Source: Mycolicibacterium sp. GF69 (GTDB lineage Bacteria; Actinomycetota; Actinomycetes; Mycobacteriales; Mycobacteriaceae). Taken from it: a stretch of 64,000 nt of DNA. The stretch spans positions 1-64,000 of the forward strand of contig NZ_QMEW01000020.1 of assembly GCF_003284965.1 (NCBI RefSeq), in the 5' to 3' direction. This document shows positions 55,432-64,000 of the stretch, piece by piece. Made by a program: the position numbers and the translations under genes. The first letter of the stretch is position 1. Each line of letters opens with the position of its first letter. Under the pieces are notes generated by a model. It saw only the letters and a list, made by a program, of their open reading frames with translations. It was not told where the DNA came from and did not search any database.

Positions 55432-56421
55432 GTGAAGGTGATGACGGCGTTGTTCGGCCCAACCGACGCGATCGAACGGGCGCAAATGCTGCGCGACGCG
55501 GGCGCCGGCGGTGTGTTCATCTTCGAGGGGCCGCACGACGTGTTCGCGCCGTTGACGCTGGCGTCCGCCGTGGACGGCCTCGATCTGATGACCAACGTGG
55601 CCATTGCGTTTCCGCGCAACCCGATTCAGCTCGCCCACCAGGCTTACGATCATCAGCTGCTGGCCAAGGGCCGCTTCACGCTGGGGCTGGGCACGCAGGT
55701 GCGCGCACAGGTCGAGAAGCGCTACGGAGCGGCATTCGACCATCCGGTCGCCCGGATGACGGAGATGGTCGGCGCGCTGCGCGCGGTGTTCGCGGCATGG
55801 GAGACCGGCGAGCGCCTCGACTTTCGCGGCGAATACTTCCAGCACACGCTGATGACGCCGACGTTCAACCCCGGGCCCAACCCGTACGGACCGCCGCCCA
55901 TCTACCTCGGAGCTCTGGGCCCGCGGCTGACCCGCGCCACCGCCGCCGTCGCCGACGGCCTGCTGGTCATGCCGTTCGGGTCCAAGCGGTTCCTGCACGA
56001 GGTGACGATGCCCGAGGTCCGCGCCGGGCTGTCGGAGGCGGGGCGCACCATCGACGAGTTCGCGGTGGTGCCCGAGATCATCGTGTCGGTGGGTTCCGAC
56101 GACGGGGAACACGCCGCCGCGCGCAGGCTGTTGGCGTTCTACGGCTCCACGCCCGCCTACCGCCCGGTGCTCGACGTGCACGGCTGGGGCGAGTTGCAGC
56201 CCGAACTCAACGCGCTGTCGAAGCAGGGACGATGGCAGGAGATGGGCACGTTGATCGATGACGACGTGCTGCACACCATCGCGGCCTGCGGCAGTCCGTC
56301 AGAGGTGGCCGCCCACATCCGCGACCGCGTCGACGGGGTGTCCGACCGGATCTGCCTCTACCAGCCCGGGCCCATCGCGATCGACGCGTTGGCCCAGATC
56401 GTCGACGCGTTGGCCCCCTGA
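55432..56421 (+). CDS. F420-dependent LLM-class oxidoreductase (TIGR03857-like)
   Basis: 329 residues from GTG 55432 (ATG 55441 possible). Luciferase-like TIM barrel: MTALFGPTDAIERAQMLRDAG, ELAHQAYDHQ-type QLAHQAYDHQLLAKGRFTLGLG, PPIYLGALGPRLTRATAAVADGLLVMPF. Mycobacteria use many such enzymes with coenzyme F420 to reduce or oxidise diverse small molecules. It precedes the EthA-like monooxygenase by 43 bp and may be in the same transcript. Confidence 0.88.
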   Translation: MKVMTALFGPTDAIERAQMLRDAGAGGVFIFEGPHDVFAPLTLASAVDGLDLMTNVAIAFPRNPIQLAHQAYDHQLLAKGRFTLGLGTQVRAQVEKRYGAAFDHPVARMTEMVGALRAVFAAWETGERLDFRGEYFQHTLMTPTFNPGPNPYGPPPIYLGALGPRLTRATAAVADGLLVMPFGSKRFLHEVTMPEVRAGLSEAGRTIDEFAVVPEIIVSVGSDDGEHAAARRLLAFYGSTPAYRPVLDVHGWGELQPELNALSKQGRWQEMGTLIDDDVLHTIAACGSPSEVAAHIRDRVDGVSDRICLYQPGPIAIDALAQIVDALAP

Positions 56422-56464
56422 CTCCTATGGTGGTACTCAGCGGGACCAAAGGAGGTTGCGGACA

Positions 56465-57931
56465 GTGGAGTACGCCGACGTACTGATCATCGGAGCGGGC
56501 ATTTCGGGGATCGGGGCCGCTTACCGCATGCAGGAGAAGAACCCGAACCTGACGTACACGGTGCTCGAGCGCCGGGCCCGCATCGGGGGCACCTGGGACC
56601 TGCACCGCTATCCGGGCATCCGGTCCGACAGCGACATCTTCACGCTGAGCTATCCGTTCGAGCCGTGGACCCGCCCGGAGAACGTGGCCGACGGGCCCGA
56701 CATCCGCGACTACCTGGTGCAGACCGCCCGCAAGCACGGCATCGACGAGCACATCCGGTTCAACACCCATGTGTTGTCGGCGGATTGGGATTCGGCGACC
56801 GACACCTGGACGGTGCAGACCGAACAGGACGGGACACCGACTACATACCGGAGTCGCTTCTTGTTCTTCGGTACCGGCTACTACAACTACGACGAGCCCT
56901 ATCGCCCGGATTTCCCGGGCCTCGAGCAGTTCAGCGGGGAAGTGGTGCACCCGCAGCACTGGCCCGAGTCGCTGGACTATGCCGGTAAGCGCATCCTGGT
57001 GATCGGCAGCGGGGCAACGGCGGTGAGCATGATCCCGTCGCTGACCGAGATGGCCGGGCACGTGACGATGCTGCAGCGGTCGCCGACGTACATGCTGTCG
57101 GGTCCGCGGATCAACCCGATCGTGCAGGCGCTGCGCAAGGTGCTGCCGGGGCGGGCCGGATACTGGGGCGCCCGCATCTACAACACGATCTTCACGGTGT
57201 TCATCTACGCGTTCGCCCAGGCGGCGCCCAAGCTCAGCAGGCGCTACATCCGCAGCTACGCAAAACGCAATCTGCCCAAGGGCTATCCCGTCGACAAGCA
57301 CTTCAAGCCGCGTTACGACCCGTGGGACCAACGATTGTGCGCGATGCTCGACAACGATTTCTACGACGCGATCAACACCGGCGGCCTGGAGGTGGTGACC
57401 GATCGGATCGACCACATCGATGCGACCGGCGTCGTGTTGCAATCGGGGCAGCGGATCGACGCCGACGTGCTCATCACCGCGACCGGGATCCAGTTGCAGG
57501 CCCTCGGCGGCGTGCTCATCAGCATCGACGGCGAAGAGGTCAAACCGCAGGACCGCTTCGTCTACAAGGAGCACATGCTCGAGGACGTGCCGAACCTGGC
57601 CTGGTGCGTCGGCTACATCAACGCATCGTGGACGTTACGTGCCGACCTGACCGCGCGCGCCTTCGCAAAGCTGGTGTCCTACATGAACTCCCGGGGTTAC
57701 ACGCACGCCTACCCGCATCTCGGCGACAAGCCGATGGCCGAGAAGCCCGCGTGGAACATCAACGCCGGATACGTGCAACGCTCCGCGCATGTGCTGCCGA
57801 AGTCGGGCACGCACCGGCCGTGGAACGTCCGGCACAACTACGTGCTCGACGCGATCGACCATCGGCTCGACCGGATCGAGGAGTCGATGGTGTTCGGTCG
57901 GGCCCCGGTCCCGGCGACACCGGTGGCCTGA
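56465..57931 (+). CDS. EthA-like flavin monooxygenase (Baeyer-Villiger type)
   Basis: 488 residues from GTG 56465, with AAAGGAGGT eight bases before. FAD site VLIIGAGISGIGAAYRM, GGTWDLHRYPGIRSDSD, the Baeyer-Villiger fingerprint FSGEVVHPQHWP and NADPH site VIGSGATAVS. Closely follows Mycobacterium tuberculosis EthA along its whole length (FFGTGYYNYDEPYRPDFPG, NPWDQ-type DPWDQRLC, VGYINASWTLRADL). It inserts oxygen next to carbonyls and S-oxidises thioamides. The TetR gene at 60235 is 2.3 kb away and not in the EthR position. Confidence 0.93.
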   Translation: MEYADVLIIGAGISGIGAAYRMQEKNPNLTYTVLERRARIGGTWDLHRYPGIRSDSDIFTLSYPFEPWTRPENVADGPDIRDYLVQTARKHGIDEHIRFNTHVLSADWDSATDTWTVQTEQDGTPTTYRSRFLFFGTGYYNYDEPYRPDFPGLEQFSGEVVHPQHWPESLDYAGKRILVIGSGATAVSMIPSLTEMAGHVTMLQRSPTYMLSGPRINPIVQALRKVLPGRAGYWGARIYNTIFTVFIYAFAQAAPKLSRRYIRSYAKRNLPKGYPVDKHFKPRYDPWDQRLCAMLDNDFYDAINTGGLEVVTDRIDHIDATGVVLQSGQRIDADVLITATGIQLQALGGVLISIDGEEVKPQDRFVYKEHMLEDVPNLAWCVGYINASWTLRADLTARAFAKLVSYMNSRGYTHAYPHLGDKPMAEKPAWNINAGYVQRSAHVLPKSGTHRPWNVRHNYVLDAIDHRLDRIEESMVFGRAPVPATPVA

Positions 57932-57944
57932 CGGCCGAAGCCCC

Positions 57945-59056
57945 TCAGTCCGCGACGGTGAGCCAGTCCTTGAAGCCCGAGGGATCGTGCCGGCCCAGCG
58001 CGCCGTGCTCGAACAGCCCCCAACCTTCGGCGGATCTCCCGTTCTCCCGGCACACCGCGCGGCCGACATGGTCGATCACGCCGAACATGCTGCGGCCGTT
58101 GACCGCTGGATCGGTCATGTCGTAGGTGAGACGTTCGGTGAACTTGTCGCCCTTCCACACGCCATGCAGCCAGTCGGAGTCGCCGCCGTACCCGCCACCG
58201 ATATGGATCGGCACAGCGAGCTTGGATTCGACCTCGAACTCCACCGGCGAGCCGTCCGGTGTGGTGGCTTCGATGGTGGCGCCGTAGGGGATTCGCGTGC
58301 CCGAGGTGTAGTGGATCTTGACCCGCGGCCAGCCGAGCTGCTCGACTCGGCCGTCGCGCCAAATTCGCGTGCAGTCGTTGAGGCTACGGAACCCCGTCGG
58401 CTCCTCCTGGATGATCAGCACAATCCCGAAGTCGTCGAACGCCATCGGAACGTAGAGCCACCACATCCCTTCGAACGGCGGATGCGCAGGGCGGCCGGCG
58501 GGTTCGGGTTCGCCGATCGGCCGAATGCCCCACGACCGGTCGCGACTCCCGATCCAGACCGACGGGTCGACGGTGACCTCCTCGCCGTCGACGGAGATGA
58601 CGCCGCTCCATGACCCGACTTGGGCGAACCGCTGGGCGTCCAACGTGATTCGCGTGCCGGTGCGCAGCACATGGCGTTGTTCCTGAACGGCGTCGAACAG
58701 GCCGTCCCAGGTGAGGTCGACGGCGATGCCCTCGGTCTCCTCGAGGACGATCCGCAGCTTGCGCAGCGGTTCGCTGACCTCGACGCGATAGCCCAGCACG
58801 TGCTGGTTGAGCCGGTCGGCGTCGATGCCGTCGGACAGGTGCACCGCGGTCTGCTCGTCGCCGCGCCGGACGAGGACGAAGGCGTCTTTGACACCCAGGT
58901 TCGGGTAGTACCCGATACCGGTGATCAAGAAGATGTCGCCGGTGCGGTCGTGGGCATTGAAGTAGGACCGGTCGTAGAAATTGCGGTCGGACGATCCCGG
59001 CCACGCGATCGGCTGCGGGATCTGGTGGATGGGGAATTCGTCGGTAGGACCGAGCA

Positions 59057-59057
<1 letters not shown>
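57945..59057 (-). CDS. Conserved mycobacterial protein of unknown function
   Basis: 370 residues from ATG 59057. Two beta-rich halves (NFYDRSYFNAHDRTGDIFLITGIGYYPNLGVKDAFVLVRRG at the start; GMWWLYVPMAFDDFGIVLIIQEEP in the second) with many Trp and Asp, reminiscent of lipocalin-like AttH proteins. No signal peptide and no catalytic motif. The start overlaps the stop of the phosphotransferase gene (TAATG), so the two act as a unit; similar pairs are found in mycobacterial lipid or steroid clusters. Confidence 0.8.
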
Positions 59058-60202
<1,145 letters not shown>

Positions 60203-60234
60203 CTACCGATAATTACGATACGGTGGGTAGCGTT

Positions 60235-60837
60235 ATGAAACCAGACGCGTCACCGGTTGACAAGCCCGCGAGTGCCGGACGGCCCCGCGATCCGCGTATC
60301 GACGCTGCCATTCTGCGCGCCACCGCCGATCTGTTGGCCGAAATCGGTTATTCGAACGTCACGATGGCCGCGGTCGCCGAGCGCGCGGGTACCACCAAGA
60401 CCGCGTTGTACCGGCGGTGGTCGAGCAAGGCCGAACTCGTCCACGAGGCGGCGTTTCCCGCAGCGCCGACCGCGATCGCGACACCGCCGGGGGATATCGG
60501 CGCCGACATCCGCGCCATGCTTGCCGCTACGCGCGACGTGTTCGCGACGCCGGTGGTGCGCGCTGCGTTGCCCGGCCTGATCGCCGACATGGTCGCCGAC
60601 GCCGACCTCAACGACCGGGTGATGGGACGCTTCACCGGGGTGTTCGCCGCGGTGCGCGACCGGGTGGCCGACGCGGTTGGGCGCGGTGAGGTTCATCCCG
60701 ACGTCGACCCGGACCGGTTGGTCGAGGTGATCGGCGGGGCCACCCTGCTGCGGATGCTGCTGCAGCCCGGTGAGCCGCTCGGCGACGACTGGGTTGAGCA
60801 GACCACCGCGATCGTGGTCCACGGTGTGGTGGCATAG
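60235..60837 (+). CDS. TetR-family regulator
   Basis: 200 residues from ATG 60235 (GGTGGG seven bases before; GTG 60223 possible). N-terminal helix-turn-helix: RIDAAILRATADLLAEIGYSNVTMAAVAERAGTTKTALYRRWSSKAELVHEA. The C-terminal ligand domain is of the common TetR_C type. It diverges from the phosphotransferase gene with 44 bp between starts, so it probably controls that operon, and it is followed at six bases by the PIG-L gene. Confidence 0.92.
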   Translation: MKPDASPVDKPASAGRPRDPRIDAAILRATADLLAEIGYSNVTMAAVAERAGTTKTALYRRWSSKAELVHEAAFPAAPTAIATPPGDIGADIRAMLAATRDVFATPVVRAALPGLIADMVADADLNDRVMGRFTGVFAAVRDRVADAVGRGEVHPDVDPDRLVEVIGGATLLRMLLQPGEPLGDDWVEQTTAIVVHGVVA

Positions 60838-60842
60838 CAGGC

Positions 60843-61517
60843 GTGACGGGACGATTTCCATCCGACTGGCGCACCGCGTTGGTGTTGGTGCCGCATCCCG
60901 ACGATCCCGAGTACGGCTGTGCTGCGGCGGTCGCGAAATGGACCACCGAAGGCAAGACCGTGCATTACGCGTTCGCCAGCCGCGGGGAAGCCGGCATCGC
61001 GGGCATGGCGCCCGAACACGCTGGGCCGCTGCGGGAGCAGGAGCAGTTACGGTCGGCCGCCGTCGTCGGCGTCACCGACGTCGAGTTCTGGGATTTCCCG
61101 GACGGCGCGATCCGCAACACCGCTGAACTGCGCGCGAAAATCGTCGAGGCGATCACCGAGTACGAACCCGAGGTGGTGGTCAGCATCTACGGCGGTCCCG
61201 AGTGGGCGCCCGGAGCGCCCAACCAGCCCGATCACATGGAGTTCGCGGCGGCCGTCGTCGACGCCTACGACAGCCTGCCCGACCCGCCGCAGTGGTTGTT
61301 TCAGAACGGACCCGACGTTACGCACGTCGAGGTGATCGACGACGGCTGCTTCGAGCGCGCCGTGGCCTCGCTGTGCGAGCACAAGGTCTACCTCTCGGTG
61401 CTCGATCCGGACACACCTGTCGCGGTGCAGGCCCGCAGGCAGGTGGAGATGGCGACACCGCACCGGCCGGAGTTCGCCGGACACCGAACTGTCGGCTTCA
61501 TATTGCTGCGCCCCTGA
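60843..61517 (+). CDS. PIG-L-family deacetylase
   Basis: 224 residues from GTG 60843. Zinc site VLVPHPDDPEYG and a second His in NQPDHMEFAAAVV. The family removes N-acetyl groups from sugars (MshB in mycothiol synthesis, Mca, GlcNAc-PI). The sequence is not close enough to MshB to assign that role. Operon partner of the TetR gene (six bases apart). Confidence 0.9.
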   Translation: MTGRFPSDWRTALVLVPHPDDPEYGCAAAVAKWTTEGKTVHYAFASRGEAGIAGMAPEHAGPLREQEQLRSAAVVGVTDVEFWDFPDGAIRNTAELRAKIVEAITEYEPEVVVSIYGGPEWAPGAPNQPDHMEFAAAVVDAYDSLPDPPQWLFQNGPDVTHVEVIDDGCFERAVASLCEHKVYLSVLDPDTPVAVQARRQVEMATPHRPEFAGHRTVGFILLRP

Positions 61518-61536
61518 TCGCGCGCCCCTGATCCTG

Positions 61537-61664
61537 CGCGAGCGTGCGGGTCTGCACACGACACGCCGTCTGATAGCAACACTTTCCGCACGCTCGAGCG
61601 CCCGCGAGCGTGCGCAAACCGCGGCAGCACGGCGGCGTGTCGTGTGCAGACCCGCACGTTCGCG
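61537..61664. repeat. Large inverted repeat, mycobacterial-type intergenic element
   Basis: Arms of 32 bp at 61537-61568 and 61633-61664, complementary except for one mismatch; each contains GCGGGTCTGCACACGACACG or its complement. The 64-bp middle contains a smaller inverted repeat (GCACGCTCG and CGAGCGTGC). It lies between convergent genes, where it could fold as a bidirectional terminator. Confidence 0.8.
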
Positions 61665-61675
61665 AAAAAGGGGAG

Positions 61676-62446
61676 TCAGCGGTCGAGCTGGCTTTTGTTG
61701 CGCTCCGACACCGCGCGGAACTGGTCGCCGAGCCCGTCGAAGTCGCGATGCTGCGCGAATGCGATCTTCTCCTCCGCGGCAAGAGCGGGATCGATCACCG
61801 CCGCCGCACCGGTCGTATAGATCTCCTTCAGCCCGAGCATGACCGGCGCCGGCACCTCGGCGATCTGTGTGGCCAGTTCGACCGCGCGCTCGACCAACCG
61901 GTCGTGGTCCACCACCTCGGTGACCAGTCCGATGCGCTCGGCGCGCGCCGCGTCGACAACCTCCCCGGTCATCGACAGCCGACGCGCCATCGCCAGGCCC
62001 ACGACCGGGGGGAGCCGGGCGGTCATGCCGCCACCCGGCAGGATGCCGACCCGAGCGTGGGTGTCGGCGAACACCGCTCGTTCGGACGCGATGAGAAAGT
62101 CGCAGCCGAGCGCCATTTCCAAACCGCCGGTGAACGTTGCGCCGTTGATCGCCCCGATGATCGGTGTGCGCATGTTGCCGGTGGCGGCGATGCAACTCTG
62201 CGACCGGAACTCCTCGAAATAGGCCAGGCCGTCGCGCTGCGCCTCCTTGAGGTCGACACCGGCGCAGAATGCGGGGTCGGTCCCCGTGAGTACCACGGCG
62301 CCGACGGTCTCGTCTGCGTCGGCTTCGGTGAGCGCCCCGTAGGTGGCCTTGATCAGTGCGCGACTCAACGCGTTTCGCGACTCGGGACGGTTCAGCGTCA
62401 GCACCCGCACGGGGCCGTGGTCGGCGACGAGGACGAGTTCGGTCAT
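61676..62446 (-). CDS. Enoyl-CoA hydratase/isomerase family protein
   Basis: 256 residues from ATG 62446. Crotonase fold: VRVLTLNRPESRNALSRALI, oxyanion residues in DPAFCAGVDLKE and INGATFTGGLEMALGCDFLIAS. The usual hydratase glutamates are partly present (E in GGLEMALG). Hydrates enoyl-CoA in fatty-acid or side-chain breakdown. Diverges from the FAD monooxygenase gene. Confidence 0.92.
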   Translation of the reverse strand: MTELVLVADHGPVRVLTLNRPESRNALSRALIKATYGALTEADADETVGAVVLTGTDPAFCAGVDLKEAQRDGLAYFEEFRSQSCIAATGNMRTPIIGAINGATFTGGLEMALGCDFLIASERAVFADTHARVGILPGGGMTARLPPVVGLAMARRLSMTGEVVDAARAERIGLVTEVVDHDRLVERAVELATQIAEVPAPVMLGLKEIYTTGAAAVIDPALAAEEKIAFAQHRDFDGLGDQFRAVSERNKSQLDR

Positions 62447-62487
62447 GGTCCGACGGTAACCTGCGGGCCGCCGATCGCCTATATTAG

Positions 62488-62506
62488 TTACGAAACGGAT
62501 GCGTAA
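62488..62506. promoter_or_regulatory. Inverted repeat TTACG-N9-CGTAA between divergent genes
   Basis: Perfect five-base arms with the size of a TetR-type operator, 16 bp before the monooxygenase start. Confidence 0.4.
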
Positions 62507-62521
62507 TGAAAGGAGCGGCCG

Positions 62522-63976
62522 ATGGTTGACGACGTCCTCGTGGTGGGGGCCGGTCCCGCGGGCCTCGCCGCCGCCTGTGGGCTGCTGATGCACGGTGTAC
62601 GTGTACGGGTGATCGACGAAGCCGCCGGCCCCGCCACCACGTCCCGGGCGAACTTCCTGCATGCCCGCGGTTCCGAGGTGCTCGATCGCCTCGGTGCGAT
62701 CGGCGATCTCCCCGAACGCTCGGTGCGGGCGATGAGCATCCTCACGTATCTGGGCGACAAACCGATCATGCGAATCCGGTTCGGCGACCCCGATATGCAC
62801 ACCGCGGCCCCGCCGATGGTCATCTCGCAGGCGTCGGTCGAAGCCGCGCTCCGCGACCGGCTCAGCGACCTCGGAGGTGAGATCTCCTGGGGCACATCGC
62901 TCGTCGACCTTCACCAGGATGAGCATGCCGTCACTGCCGCCGTTGCCGACGGCGACGACATCACGGCCAATTGGCTGATCGGTTGCGACGGCGCCGGCAG
63001 CACGACGCGGCGCGCCGCCGGTATCGACTTTCCCGGGGTTCGGCTCACCGAACGTTTCCTGCTCGCCGACCTTCGCCTCGGATGGGATCTCGATCGCTCG
63101 GGTACGACCGGTTGGATACACGCCGACGGCATGCTCGGGGCGATGCCGATGCCCGACGGGTTGTGGCGGATCATCGCCTACGACCCCGCTATGGGATCCG
63201 AAAAGCCCACGCAGGAAGAGATTCTCGCGCGGTTGGAGCGCATCATCCCCGAACGCACAGGCCGTGCCGCGAAAGTGGAGCACGTCGAGTGGCTGTCGAT
63301 GTTCAGCGTGCACCGTCGGCTGGCATCGACGTACCGGCGCGGCCGCGTGCTGATCGCAGGCGACGCTGCCCACACCCACGCCCCGTTCGGTGGTCAGGGG
63401 ATGTTGACCGGCCTGGGCGATGCCGAGAACCTGGCGTGGAAACTCGCACTCGTCGCGGCGGGACGCGCCGACCAGAGGCTGCTGGATACCTATGAGGCAG
63501 AACGACGGCCGCTGGCCACCGAGGTGTTGCGGAGTACCAGTGCGGTCACCAAAGTCAATGTGGCGCAGAGCGGAATCGGTCGCTTCATCCGCGACCGCGT
63601 CGTGGTACCGGTGATGAACCTCCCGGCAGTGCAACGGTGGGTGACGTACCGGACGTCGCAGTTGTGGGTGGCATACCGACGCGGCCCGCTGGCGCAGCGG
63701 TCGCTGCCCCTGCCGGGAGTGCGCCCGGGCGACCGGGTACCAGGACTGTCCGGGGCCGAGCTGGACGGGCGGTGGGGACTGTTGGGCTTCGACGACGAAA
63801 TGAGAGGTGTTGCGGTCGAACACCTCGGTGGTGAGCGGATCGCGGTGATCGACCGAACCGAGAACGTCGATGCATACCTCGTCCGCCCCGACGGTCATCT
63901 TGCTTGGCGCGGCCGCCGTCCTGAGTCGTTGAGCCGGTGGCTGAGTCGTGCACTGACGAGGGGGAACGTGCGGTGA
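62522..63976 (+). CDS. FAD-dependent aromatic-type monooxygenase
   Basis: 484 residues; AAAGGAG before the ATG. FAD site VLVVGAGPAGLAAACGLLMHGVRVRVID, DG-like motif LIGCDGAGSTTRRAAG and the third motif VLIAGDAAHTHAPFGGQGMLTGLGDAENLAWKLAL, as in PHBH/phenol hydroxylase enzymes. A thioredoxin-like C-terminal part follows (LPLPGVRPGDRVPG). It hydroxylates a phenol- or polyketide-like compound with NAD(P)H. The window ends just after it. Confidence 0.93.
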   Translation: MVDDVLVVGAGPAGLAAACGLLMHGVRVRVIDEAAGPATTSRANFLHARGSEVLDRLGAIGDLPERSVRAMSILTYLGDKPIMRIRFGDPDMHTAAPPMVISQASVEAALRDRLSDLGGEISWGTSLVDLHQDEHAVTAAVADGDDITANWLIGCDGAGSTTRRAAGIDFPGVRLTERFLLADLRLGWDLDRSGTTGWIHADGMLGAMPMPDGLWRIIAYDPAMGSEKPTQEEILARLERIIPERTGRAAKVEHVEWLSMFSVHRRLASTYRRGRVLIAGDAAHTHAPFGGQGMLTGLGDAENLAWKLALVAAGRADQRLLDTYEAERRPLATEVLRSTSAVTKVNVAQSGIGRFIRDRVVVPVMNLPAVQRWVTYRTSQLWVAYRRGPLAQRSLPLPGVRPGDRVPGLSGAELDGRWGLLGFDDEMRGVAVEHLGGERIAVIDRTENVDAYLVRPDGHLAWRGRRPESLSRWLSRALTRGNVR

Positions 63977-64000
63977 TACCGGGCAGTCGCGGGCGGCCGC

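Noticed and set aside
61676..63898. 740-codon minus-strand frame
   Set aside because: Only 61676-62446 is the enoyl-CoA hydratase; the rest is antisense to the FAD monooxygenase.

Overview
High-GC actinobacterial DNA, almost certainly a rapidly growing Mycobacterium (Mycolicibacterium). Pointers are an MPT63/DUF1942 secreted antigen homologue, a mycobacterial haem-binding (haemophore) protein, an Acg-family nitroreductase-like protein, KmtR- and CsoR-type metal sensors, an EthA-like flavin monooxygenase, and frequent GTG starts. No rRNA, tRNA or CRISPR array was seen.

The window has two halves. Positions 1 to about 49,890 are an accessory island packed with metal-resistance and stress genes, insertion-sequence debris and decayed gene copies. 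(a) 1-7.3 kb: a decayed CopB copper ATPase, a Cys-rich four-helix copper-storage protein, a frameshifted CopZ-like chaperone, a secreted MPT63-like protein with a Cys/Met tail, a SHOCT membrane protein, a beta-propeller lipoprotein and an IS256 remnant. (b) 7.8-18.4 kb: a carbon module of LOG-family protein, archaeal-type (type II) GAPDH, HAD-GH65 disaccharide phosphorylase, EamA transporter and phosphoketolase, interrupted by an AT-rich orphan gene. (c) 18.4-31.4 kb: IS256, IS1380 and IS3 remnants, an Acg-like protein, intact CopB, a Met-rich haemophore, a general-stress protein, a broken P-type ATPase, a SHOCT protein and a flavin-binding split-barrel protein. (d) 31.8-36.4 kb: a DUF305 lipoprotein and the csoR-copZ-copA copper operon. 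(e) 36.6-41.7 kb: a decayed cyclase-YHS gene preceded by an unlisted 25-residue Cys-rich micro-gene, a methyltransferase plus broken ICMT-like partner, and a CmtR-like sensor with an SPC-type P1B-4 ATPase. (f) 41.7-46.2 kb: Met-rich secreted and membrane proteins, DUF302, a cupredoxin, and a divergent rhodanese/DUF1326 pair flanked by CsoR-type boxes. (g) 46.5-49.9 kb: kmtR plus a CDF exporter, a DUF1232 remnant and a truncated histidine kinase.

From about 49,890 onward gene order, codon use and gene integrity look like ordinary chromosome: a truncated acyl-CoA ligase 3' end, sodC, hydrolases, oxidoreductases, an EthA-like monooxygenase, a phosphotransferase, a TetR regulator, a PIG-L deacetylase, an enoyl-CoA hydratase and an FAD monooxygenase. 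Two genes truncated head-to-head at about 49,885-49,910 mark the island edge.

Functionally the island can sense copper (CsoR) and Cd/Pb or Ni/Co-type metals (CmtR- and KmtR-like). It can pump metals out (CopA, CopB, P1B-4 ATPase, CDF), chaperone or store copper inside (HMA proteins, Csp-like protein, the micro-peptide) and buffer it outside the membrane (Met-rich haemophore, cupredoxin, DUF305, MPT63-like tail). A recurrent 17-bp palindrome, TACTA-N7-TAGTA, occurs in front of the CopB, EamA-phosphoketolase and general-stress genes and in two further intergenic regions. It suggests that one unidentified regulator ties the metal and carbon-stress modules together.
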